From Salinisphaera aquimarina (GTDB taxonomy: Bacteria; Pseudomonadota; Gammaproteobacteria; Nevskiales; Salinisphaeraceae), in assembly GCF_042643355.1 (NCBI RefSeq), contig NZ_JBHRSS010000004.1, positions 62,001 through 126,000 of the forward strand: a stretch of 64,000 bases of DNA, in the 5' to 3' direction. The notes below the pieces were generated by a model. The model ran no database searches and was not told the DNA's origin. It saw only the letters and a program-made list of their open reading frames with translations. Below, piece by piece: positions 1-7,372 of the stretch. Numbering within the stretch: the stretch's first letter is position 1; each line of letters begins with the position of its first letter. The translations under genes and the position numbers were made by a program.

Positions 1-727
1 CATGGCCTTCGGTCGCCTCACGCAGGGTGTCGCCGACATCCGAAGCGGCCGGATTGATCGTGACCACGCCTGGTACCGCCTCGCTTGCCAGGTCTAGCCG
101 CTTGTCGTTAACGTCGGATACGAAGAGCTGGCTGGCGCCGGACGCCCGTGCGGCGAGCAGCGCAAGAATCCCGATCGGCCCAGCCCCGGTTACCAGAACA
201 CTGTTGCCTGCAGCCACCCCACCGCGATCGCAGGCGTATACCGCGACAGCTGTGGGCTCGACCAGAGCGGCCTGGCGATCAGTCATGCCGTCGTCGATCA
301 CGAACACGTTGTAATCATTCACGAGCGCGGCTTCACTCATACCGCCATGGTTCCAGCTCAGCCCCACCAGTGCCAATTCGCTGCTCAGATGGAACAGACC
401 TCGGGCCGCGTAGTAGTCTCCTGTCCGGGGCATGACCAGCGGCTGGATCGACACGCGATCGCCTTCGCGCGCGTTCTCCACGCCCCGCCCGACCGCTGTC
501 ACTACCCCGCCGAACTCATGCCCGAGCACCTGCGGGCTGCTTGCACCAGTGAACGAATGCGGCTCTCTGGGTACGAAGATCGGCCCATAGGCGTATTCAT
601 GCAGATCAGTTCCGCAGATACCTGCGAAACGGTTTTCTACCCGAACCTCGCCGGGCCCTGGATCGGGTGGAGTCTCAATTTCGTCGATCCGCAAATCCTT
701 TGCGGAATGAAAACGAAGTGCCTTCAT
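1..727 (-). CDS. Zinc-type alcohol dehydrogenase, butanediol dehydrogenase-like (3' end outside window)
   Basis: The frame is open from an ATG at 725-727 (preceded by GGAGGAGAATCACA, a strong ribosome site) to the left edge, so the C-terminus is missing. The visible 242 residues are a medium-chain dehydrogenase: AGICGTDLHEY holds the catalytic zinc cysteine, LGHEFGGVV the zinc histidine and following glutamate, and VTGAGPIGILALL the NAD-binding turn. The stretch between the first and second motif is long, as in (R,R)-2,3-butanediol dehydrogenases. The likely reaction is NAD-linked interconversion of butanediol and acetoin or of a related secondary alcohol. The next genes upstream are a short-chain dehydrogenase and an AcoR-like activator in the same direction, which supports an acetoin/butanediol role. 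The exact substrate is inferred. Confidence 0.85.
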   Translation of the reverse strand, partial: MKALRFHSAKDLRIDEIETPPDPGPGEVRVENRFAGICGTDLHEYAYGPIFVPREPHSFTGASSPQVLGHEFGGVVTAVGRGVENAREGDRVSIQPLVMPRTGDYYAARGLFHLSSELALVGLSWNHGGMSEAALVNDYNVFVIDDGMTDRQAALVEPTAVAVYACDRGGVAAGNSVLVTGAGPIGILALLAARASGASQLFVSDVNDKRLDLASEAVPGVVTINPAASDVGDTLREATEGH

Positions 728-776
728 TGTGATTCTCCTCCAGATTACTGTAAGCGAAGCCGGCGCGTTGTCGGCA

Positions 777-794
777 GAGCAAAACGCGGACCAA
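777..794 (-). promoter_or_regulatory. Candidate sigma-54 promoter of the alcohol dehydrogenase gene
   Basis: Read on the minus strand the site is TTGGTCCGCGTTTTGCTC. The GG (791-792) and GC (779-780) are separated by exactly 10 bases, and the -12 box TTTTGCT is close to consensus. The start of transcription would be near 767, about 40 bases before the ATG. An AcoR-like sigma-54 activator is encoded nearby, which makes the match more credible. Only sequence similarity supports it. Confidence 0.5.
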
Positions 795-866
795 TCGGGC
801 AACGTTTTGTTGTCATTGAAGTTCTGTTTTTTTAAGTCTGTTTTCGGGGTGTTGGCCGACGCGTGC

Positions 867-880
867 TGCAACGGTGTTCG
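867..880. promoter_or_regulatory. Candidate activator site upstream of the alcohol dehydrogenase
   Basis: TGCAACGGTGTTCG is an imperfect inverted repeat about 100 bases upstream of the inferred start of transcription. It closely resembles the perfect repeat at 2007-2022 upstream of the short-chain dehydrogenase. Distance and similarity fit an enhancer site for the AcoR-like regulator. Confidence 0.4.
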
Positions 881-986
881 CCTCAGGTGTGGCACACAGC
901 CACAACATCGACCGTCCCTTCGCTAAAGAAGATCGAACGGCCGAGGATCCGCAAATACGAAGTCTCGAGCCCCGTGGCAGTCGCGG

Positions 987-1763
987 TTAGAGCGAAAAGC
1001 CGCCGTCAACTGCGATGGCTTGACCGGTCACGTGTTCGGCACTCGCCAGATAGACGGCCAACTGCCCCATATCGGCCGGTGTCTGGGCAACGCCCTGGGG
1101 CAGCAGCGTTTTCTGATGGCGCGCCCAGGACTGTTCTTCGGTCTCACCCGCTTCGCGCCAGCGTCCGGCCAGGCCTTCTTCACCGCGCCACATGCCAGTG
1201 CCGACAATGCCCGGGCACAACGCATTGACGGTTATACCTTCGGCTGCCACCTCTTTCGCCACAGCATTGCTGAAGCCGATCACGGCGAACTTGGAGGCGG
1301 AATAATGTGATAGGTCCGGAAAACCGATCTTGCCCGCGATCGAGGCGATATTGATGATCCGTCCGAACCCGCGCGGGCGCATCACACGCAGCGCGGCCTG
1401 TGTACACAGGAAGATGCCGCGGACATTGACCTGCATCACCCGTTCCCAGTCCTCGAGAGTGAGTTCACCGACGGATTTGATGCTGATCACCCCGGCGTTG
1501 TTTACCGTGATCCCCAGTGGACCGAGCGCCGCTTCTGCGCCTTCGATCATGGCGTTCACGGAATCCGGATCGGCCACGTCGACCTGCAGCGCAATGCTGC
1601 GCCGACCACTCTTTTCGATTCTTGCGGCGGTCTCGCGCGCGATGTTGATATCGAGATCCGCTACCGCGACGTCCGCGCCCGCGTCTGCCAATGCCAGCGC
1701 GATACCCTGGCCGATGCCTCGGCCCGCGCCGGTAACCAGTGCTATATGTTTTTCCAGTCTCAT
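987..1763 (-). CDS. Short-chain dehydrogenase/reductase, acetoin reductase-like
   Basis: This 258-residue classical SDR has the NAD motif TGAGRGIG (residues 11-18), NNAG (88-91), and the catalytic Ser141, Tyr154 and Lys158 (YSASK). The ATG at 1761-1763 is chosen because AGGAGAGAG lies just upstream; an in-frame ATG six codons earlier has no such site. The family interconverts NAD(P)-linked alcohols and ketones. Position between a butanediol dehydrogenase-like gene and an AcoR-like regulator suggests diacetyl/acetoin/butanediol chemistry. Polyol dehydrogenases of the same family remain an alternative. A good -24/-12 promoter match and an inverted repeat lie upstream, suggesting sigma-54 control. 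Confidence 0.85.
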   Translation of the reverse strand: MRLEKHIALVTGAGRGIGQGIALALADAGADVAVADLDINIARETAARIEKSGRRSIALQVDVADPDSVNAMIEGAEAALGPLGITVNNAGVISIKSVGELTLEDWERVMQVNVRGIFLCTQAALRVMRPRGFGRIINIASIAGKIGFPDLSHYSASKFAVIGFSNAVAKEVAAEGITVNALCPGIVGTGMWRGEEGLAGRWREAGETEEQSWARHQKTLLPQGVAQTPADMGQLAVYLASAEHVTGQAIAVDGGFSL

Positions 1764-1890
1764 CGCTCTCTCCTCATGCATGCAGCGGGCGCGCGGACGT
1801 GGATGGTTTACACCGTGCGTTACGTCGACGACCGCTGTGGTTCGCGTTTTAGTTGTAGTCTCGGCGCCCTTGGGCGCATCAGAGCAAGCA

Positions 1891-1908
1891 GAGCAATTGC
1901 CATGCCGG
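1891..1908 (-). promoter_or_regulatory. Candidate sigma-54 promoter of the short-chain dehydrogenase
   Basis: The minus strand reads CCGGCATGGCAATTGCTC: GG at 1905-1906, GC at 1893-1894, 10 bases between. GGCATG and TTGCT each differ little from the GGCACG and TTGCT consensus. The transcript would start near 1881, giving a leader of about 118 bases. Confidence 0.6.
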
Positions 1909-1993
1909 CTGAGTGAGTGCGAACCAACGCACTGACTAGAAAAGAGAAACAGAATCGATCAGATCGAGCGCATAATTGCCGGGCGAGGCATCG

Positions 1994-2022
1994 CGCAACG
2001 TGTTCTTGCAACAGGTGTTGCA
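1994..2022. promoter_or_regulatory. Inverted repeat, candidate AcoR-type enhancer
   Basis: TGCAACAGGTGTTGCA at 2007-2022 is a perfect 7-base inverted repeat around GG. A weaker copy (GCAACGTGTTC) lies just before it at about 1995. The pair is about 130 bases upstream of the inferred sigma-54 start of the short-chain dehydrogenase, the usual place for an enhancer site. A related site at 867-880 precedes the alcohol dehydrogenase. Confidence 0.5.
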
Positions 2023-2097
2023 TCTAGTGGGTGCGGCAAATGGCGGCAAAGCGCTGTGCCGTAGATCGTAATGAAGGCGTCCGGTGTCTGGTCGGTG

Positions 2098-3963
2098 TCA
2101 GCTTGACCCTTCGCGTTTAAGTCTGCGATGCACGGTCGAGCGGTTGACGCCGAGCCGACGTGCCAGTTCGGATACATTGCCGTCGCAAGCGGCCAGCTGG
2201 ATCGACAAACCGCTGCCTCTAGACTCGCCGTGGCGCACGTCTGCCGGTAGGTCCGCCGCCTTCACGACATGGTTTTCACACAGCGCGCAGCCGACTTCCA
2301 AGGCGTTGCGAAGCTCGCGCAGATTGCCGGGCCAGTCGTGCTGGCGAAGGATCCGGCAGGCACTCTCCTCAAGCCGATATTCCTCATCGTAGCGGTCGCA
2401 TATGTTCCGAAGGAGATGATTGACCAGTGCATCGAAGTCCTGTCGTTCGCGCAGCGCGGGCAGGCGCAGCGTGGCCGCGTTCAGCCGATAGTAGAGATCT
2501 TCACGAAAACGGCCCTCGGCGACGAGTTCGGCGAGTTGGCGGTGCGTGGCGGAAATCACCTGCAAGCGCACGGGGCGCGGTTTGTGACCACCCACTGGCG
2601 TGACTTCACCCTCGGAGAGCACGCGCAGCAGGCGACTCTGCAAAGCCGTGGGCATATCGCCGATCTCGTCGAGAAACAGCGTGCCGCCGTCGGCGGCCTC
2701 TATCAGTCCGGTCTTGCCACTCTTGGCCGCACCGGTGAAGGCGTTGGGGACGTAACCGAACAGTTCCGATTCGATCAGGTGCTCGGGGATTGCGGCGCAA
2801 TTCACCGCGATGAACGCGCCCCGGCGGCCGTAAGACTCGTGGATGGCTCGGGCCAGCATCTCTTTGCCGGTACCAGTTTCGCCTTGGATGAGCATGGCAA
2901 TGGAGCGTGCGCCGAAACGAGCCGCCCGATGCTGAATCGCATCCATGTGGGCATCGCCGAAACTCAGCGCCGATAAGGCGCCCGGTAGCGGCTGCGACGC
3001 GGCTGCGGCACGTCGTGCATGCGGCTTGGCTGGCGACATCGCACTGGCGAAGCACAGGGGTTCACCGTTTGCATGCAGCAGACGTTCACCGGCGGGTCGG
3101 CCGCGCATGTAGCGCGGTAGATCGTCGATCTCCAGATCGAAAAACCGCGAAATGGGCTGACCCAGTAGTGCTCTCGTCGCCGGTACCTGCATGCCGACCG
3201 CGCGTCTCAGGGCGTCAAAGCCGCCGTGGGTCATCCCGGTGATACGGCCGGAGCCGTCCAGCGAAATCGCGGCGTCCGGATCGATATCGAGAAAATCCGG
3301 CAGCCGCGATAGTCGCAGTACCCATTCGTCGCGGGTCCGCGCCACGAGATTGGCCAACTCGATGCGGCGTGCCGTCGCGGTCACAAGATTCAGCGCGAGT
3401 TGCTGACTGGTCTTGGCGGTGGGTGAACACAGCTGCGAGATGTCGAGCACTGCGGCCAGATCTCCGAGCGTGTCGAATATCGGCGCGGCGGTACAACTGA
3501 GTCCGGTATGCGTGGGATCGAAATGATCGTCCTGATGAATCACGACAGCTTCGCGACTGGCCATGCATGCGCCGACTGCACAGGTGCCTGCCCTGCTCTC
3601 CGACCACTCCGCACCCAGGTAAAGCCCTGCCTTGCGCAGTTCGCGATCCATGCGCGGATGGCCGAGATAATCGACAGCGACGCCGCGGGCATCGGAGAGC
3701 AGCAGCACATAATTCTGTTCGGCCACGTGGTCAAATAGGGTCGACAGGCCGGACCGACTGATGCGGATCAGCTCCTCCGCCTGTTCCTGGTGTTCGCGCA
3801 ACGTCGCGTGGGGAACAATGTAGGCCCGCTGCGGGGCCGAAGGATCGAGCTTGTAGTCGTTGAGGCAGCGCAGCCACGACTGCACCACCGGTTGGTCACG
3901 CACACTCGTGCCACCGGAGGCAACGTGCTCGATCTCCTCCACGTGCGATTGAATTGTTGTCAT
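2098..3963 (-). CDS. acoR: AcoR-like sigma-54-dependent transcriptional activator
   Basis: The 621-residue protein has an N-terminal GAF-type sensor half (about 60-210), an AAA+ sigma-54 interaction domain with Walker A GETGTGKE (361-368) and Walker B GGTLFLDEIGD, and a Fis-type helix-turn-helix at the end (ELARRLGVNRSTVHRR). The sigma-54 contact loop reads NAFTGA (407-412) rather than GAFTGA. The ATG at 3961-3963 follows AAGGAGAG and is preferred over a start 17 codons upstream. AcoR-family proteins sense acetoin or similar ligands and open sigma-54 promoters. Two matching promoters with inverted repeats precede the two dehydrogenases beside it. The ligand is inferred. Confidence 0.85.
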   Translation of the reverse strand: MTTIQSHVEEIEHVASGGTSVRDQPVVQSWLRCLNDYKLDPSAPQRAYIVPHATLREHQEQAEELIRISRSGLSTLFDHVAEQNYVLLLSDARGVAVDYLGHPRMDRELRKAGLYLGAEWSESRAGTCAVGACMASREAVVIHQDDHFDPTHTGLSCTAAPIFDTLGDLAAVLDISQLCSPTAKTSQQLALNLVTATARRIELANLVARTRDEWVLRLSRLPDFLDIDPDAAISLDGSGRITGMTHGGFDALRRAVGMQVPATRALLGQPISRFFDLEIDDLPRYMRGRPAGERLLHANGEPLCFASAMSPAKPHARRAAAASQPLPGALSALSFGDAHMDAIQHRAARFGARSIAMLIQGETGTGKEMLARAIHESYGRRGAFIAVNCAAIPEHLIESELFGYVPNAFTGAAKSGKTGLIEAADGGTLFLDEIGDMPTALQSRLLRVLSEGEVTPVGGHKPRPVRLQVISATHRQLAELVAEGRFREDLYYRLNAATLRLPALRERQDFDALVNHLLRNICDRYDEEYRLEESACRILRQHDWPGNLRELRNALEVGCALCENHVVKAADLPADVRHGESRGSGLSIQLAACDGNVSELARRLGVNRSTVHRRLKREGSS

Positions 3964-4130
3964 GCCGCACTCTCCTTCTCGATCGAGACTGACACACGCG
4001 TCGTCGAGCGACAATCCTGTTCCTGCTGGCGGATCGCGAGGCTCGAACGCCCACCCACGCGGTAGTCTCCATTACCAAAACCGAAAAGCTACACTTTCGT
4101 CTGAAGCCGCCCACTCCGTGAGACACCACC

Positions 4131-6158
4131 GTGACGCATCCGACCTATCCGAAACTCTTCGAGCCGCTGGATCTCGGTTTCACCACGCTTGAGAACCGGG
4201 TATTGATGGGCTCCATGCATACCGGTATGGAGGACTTCTTCTGGCACTACGATGAGCTGGCGACCTATTTCGCAGAGCGCGCGGCCGGCGGCGCCGGACT
4301 GATCGTCACCGGCGGTATTGCACCGAACGTGGCGGGTTGGGTATCACCGATGGCGGGTCAGATGAGCCATCGCCTGCACGTCTGGCCGCACCGCAAGATC
4401 ACCCGCGCGGTGCATGCCGAGGGCGGCAAGATCTGCATGCAGATTCTGCACGCGGGTCGGTATGGCTACCATCCGTTCATCGTGTCCGCGTCCGATCGCA
4501 AATCGCCGATTACCCCTTACAAGCCCAAGCGGCTCACTACTCAAGGCGTCAAAAGCACCGTTCGCGACTATATCCGCTGTGCCGAGCTCGCCCGCGAAGC
4601 CGGCTACGACGGCGTCGAGGTGATGGGTTCGGAGGGCTATCTCATCAACCAGTTCCTGGTCGAGCGGGTCAACGACCGCGACGACGAATACGGCGGCAGT
4701 GTCGAGAACCGCCAGCGGATTGCGGTCGAGATCGTCGAAGGCATCCGCAAGGCGGTCGGGCCCGATTTCATTCTCATCTATCGTCTGTCGATGCTCGATC
4801 TGGTCGAAAACGGCCAGCGCTGGGAGGAGATCGTACAGTTGGCCAAGGCGGTGGAGGCCGCCGGCGCGACGCTCATCAATACCGGTATCGGCTGGCACGA
4901 GGCGCGCGTGCCCACTATCGTCACACGCGTGCCGCGCGCGGCCTTCGCCTGGGTCACCAAGAAACTCAAGAGCGAAGTCGCCCTGCCGCTGGTGACCACC
5001 AATCGCATCAACATGCCGGACGTCGCCGAAGGCCTGCTCGCCGACGGCACCGCTGACATGGTGTCCATGGCGCGGCCGTTTCTTGCCGACCCGGAATTCG
5101 TCAACAAGGCGGCCGCCGAGCGCGCCGACGAGATCAATACCTGCATCGCCTGCAATCAGGCCTGCCTGGACCATACCTTCAAATGGAAACGCGCCAGCTG
5201 CCTGGTCAATCCTCGCGCCGGCAGCGAGACCACGCTCAATTTCCCGCCCGCCAAACACATCAAGAAAATCGCGGTTGTCGGGGCCGGCCCGGCCGGGCTG
5301 GAAGCCGCCACACGGCTGGCCGAGCGCGGCCATGCGGTCACGCTGTTCGACAGCGCGCCCGAGATTGGCGGCCAGTTCAACATGGCCAAGCGGATTCCGG
5401 GCAAGGAAGAGTTTTATGAAACGCTGCGCTACTACAAGCGCAAGATCGAACTCACCGGCGTGACGCTCAAACTCGACACCCGCGTCGACGCAGGCGATCT
5501 GCAGGACCAGCGATTCGACGAGATCGTGATCGCCACCGGCGTGAATCCACGCACGCCCGCGATCGACGGCATCGAGCACCCCAAGGTCGCATCCTATGTC
5601 GACGTCATCCATGGCCGCGTCGAGGCCGGCGCGCGGGTCGCCGTGATCGGTGCGGGCGGCATCGGCTTCGACGTCAGCGAGTTTCTGACCCACAGCCGCC
5701 CGTCCCCCGCCGAGGACACACAGCTGTTCTACGATGAATGGGGTGTGGACTCGACGCTTGCGAACCGCGCCGGCCTGAAGAAACCCATGCCCTCGCCGTC
5801 GCCGCGCGCGGTATTTCTGCTCCAGCGCACCGACGACAGGGTCGGTCGCGGCCTGGGCAAGACCAGCGGCTGGGCGCATCGCGCCTCGTTGCAGCACAAG
5901 GGCGTGGAGATGCTCGGCGGTGTGGCCTACGAGCGGATCGACGACGCCGGCCTGCATATCCGGGTCAAGGACGAAGCACGGGTGCTCGATGTCGACACGA
6001 TCGTGATCTGCGCCGGTCAGGAAACCCGCCGCGATTTGGCCGATGCACTCAAACAGCGTGGTATCAAGAACCATATCGTCGGCGGTGCCAAGCTGGCCGC
6101 GGAACTCGATGCCAAGCGCGCCATCCGCGAGGCCGCCACCCTGGCCGCCTCGCTGTAA
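4131..6158 (+). CDS. fadH: 2,4-dienoyl-CoA reductase (NADPH), FadH-like
   Basis: This 675-residue protein has the layout and length of E. coli FadH: an Old Yellow Enzyme barrel with FMN, a 4Fe-4S site (Cys338, Cys341, Cys345, Cys357), then an FAD/NADPH-binding half with GAGPAG (384-389) and a second GAGGIG. Tyr170 and His256 lie where the FadH catalytic Tyr and His are expected. It would reduce the conjugated double bond of dienoyl-CoA made from unsaturated fatty acids. The start is GTG at 4131, divergent from the AcoR-like gene. Related trimethylamine dehydrogenase-type enzymes share this architecture, so the substrate is likely but not certain. Confidence 0.8.
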   Translation: MTHPTYPKLFEPLDLGFTTLENRVLMGSMHTGMEDFFWHYDELATYFAERAAGGAGLIVTGGIAPNVAGWVSPMAGQMSHRLHVWPHRKITRAVHAEGGKICMQILHAGRYGYHPFIVSASDRKSPITPYKPKRLTTQGVKSTVRDYIRCAELAREAGYDGVEVMGSEGYLINQFLVERVNDRDDEYGGSVENRQRIAVEIVEGIRKAVGPDFILIYRLSMLDLVENGQRWEEIVQLAKAVEAAGATLINTGIGWHEARVPTIVTRVPRAAFAWVTKKLKSEVALPLVTTNRINMPDVAEGLLADGTADMVSMARPFLADPEFVNKAAAERADEINTCIACNQACLDHTFKWKRASCLVNPRAGSETTLNFPPAKHIKKIAVVGAGPAGLEAATRLAERGHAVTLFDSAPEIGGQFNMAKRIPGKEEFYETLRYYKRKIELTGVTLKLDTRVDAGDLQDQRFDEIVIATGVNPRTPAIDGIEHPKVASYVDVIHGRVEAGARVAVIGAGGIGFDVSEFLTHSRPSPAEDTQLFYDEWGVDSTLANRAGLKKPMPSPSPRAVFLLQRTDDRVGRGLGKTSGWAHRASLQHKGVEMLGGVAYERIDDAGLHIRVKDEARVLDVDTIVICAGQETRRDLADALKQRGIKNHIVGGAKLAAELDAKRAIREAATLAASL

Positions 6159-6181
6159 GGGCGGCCTCCTCGGCAGTTACA

Positions 6182-7237
6182 TCAAACGCTACGCAGGTAG
6201 TCGCGGATATCGGCCACCAACTGGCGTGCCGTGGTCTGGCGGCCGAGCCGTGCCGCCTGGCCGGCCCATAGCGACATGAATTCCGGCTGGCGCTGCTTGC
6301 TGGCGGCGGCGCGCACGTCCTTGGTCCAGGCGTTCTGGATCGGATAGTCGGGCAGCGTCGATTCGAGATCGGCCATATCGGTGATGAATCGATTGCGTAT
6401 GCCGCGCGCTGGCTTGCCGGAAAAGGCCCGCGTGACCGTGGTATCGACCGCGCCCTCATCCAGCAGAGCACGCTGATGCGCCGGATTCGCCCCGCTTTCC
6501 TGGCACAGCAGAAATGCGCTGCCCATCTGTACCGCACTGGCGCCGAGCATGAAGGCGGCGGCCACGCCGCGACCGTCCATGATCCCGCCGGAGGCGATCA
6601 CCGGCACCGTGACGGCGTCGGCGACCTGCGGCACCAGCGACATCGTGCCGATGAGCGCCTGTTCGAACGGATGCAGGAACGTGCCACGATGGCCGCCGGC
6701 GTCGGAACCCTGAGCGACGATCATGTCCACGCCGGTCTTTTCCAGCGCCACGGCCTCGGCGACGGTGGTCGCCGTGCCGATGACGCCCGATCCGGCGTCC
6801 TTGAGTCGTTCCACCTGAGTCACGTCCAATGCGCCGAAGGTGAAGCTGAACACTGGCACACGGGCCATGACCACAGCCTCGAACTGGGCTTCGAAAGATG
6901 GCGCATAGCGCTCGGGCGGCACGGGACGCTCGATGCCGAGTTCGCCCCTGAATATATCCAGGCGGGTGTTGCTGCGTTCGACGCGCTCGGCGTCTTCGGT
7001 CGGTGGCCGTGGCACGAACAGATTGACCGCGAAAGGCCGCTCGGTGAGCGAGCGGATATCGTCTATGGCGTCGTCGAGCGCCGCGGGCGCCATATAGCCC
7101 GCGCCGAGCGAGCCCAGCCCGCCGGCGTTGGAAACCTCGGCGACCAGTTCGGGGGTGGTGGTGCCACCGGCCATCGGCGCCTGGATGATCGGCGTTTCGA
7201 TGCCGAGCGACTTGGTGCAGCGTGACGGGATCTTCAT
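6182..7237 (-). CDS. Nitronate monooxygenase family flavoprotein
   Basis: This 351-residue TIM-barrel flavoprotein carries the family marks: TPIIQAPMAGGTTTPEL at the N-terminus, QGSDAGGHRG in the middle and PVIASGGIMDGRG followed by GASAVQMGSAFL near the FMN phosphate site. Members oxidise alkyl nitronates such as propionate-3-nitronate with O2 using FMN. The ATG at 7235-7237 is chosen because the barrel begins just after it and GGAG lies about 9 bases upstream. It converges on fadH with a 23-base gap. An enoyl reductase (FabK-type) is a less likely reading. Confidence 0.8.
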   Translation of the reverse strand: MKIPSRCTKSLGIETPIIQAPMAGGTTTPELVAEVSNAGGLGSLGAGYMAPAALDDAIDDIRSLTERPFAVNLFVPRPPTEDAERVERSNTRLDIFRGELGIERPVPPERYAPSFEAQFEAVVMARVPVFSFTFGALDVTQVERLKDAGSGVIGTATTVAEAVALEKTGVDMIVAQGSDAGGHRGTFLHPFEQALIGTMSLVPQVADAVTVPVIASGGIMDGRGVAAAFMLGASAVQMGSAFLLCQESGANPAHQRALLDEGAVDTTVTRAFSGKPARGIRNRFITDMADLESTLPDYPIQNAWTKDVRAAASKQRQPEFMSLWAGQAARLGRQTTARQLVADIRDYLRSV

Positions 7238-7372
7238 CGAGCGAGGGCTCCATGCTGAAAATGATGCACACCACATACTGATCGCCGCGCCTAGTCAAGA
7301 TTGGCGGTGAAGGCTGGCCCAGGAGGCGCTCGCAAAACGGGCCGCCGGTCGTCGCGCCGACGGCCGCGATGG

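Noticed and set aside
2045..2063. Sigma-54-like GGCAC...TTTGC on the minus strand upstream of the short-chain dehydrogenase
   Set aside because: The GG and GC are 11 bases apart, one more than sigma-54 allows. The site at 1891-1908 has exact spacing.
4344..6074. 576-codon open frame antisense to fadH
   Set aside because: It mirrors the third-position GC bias of fadH and has no motif or ribosome site. Similar long mirror frames lie opposite recQ (12263-13654), acnA (29699-31087, 31220-32464), the MHYT gene (34669-36513) and Ada-AlkA (43293-44906).
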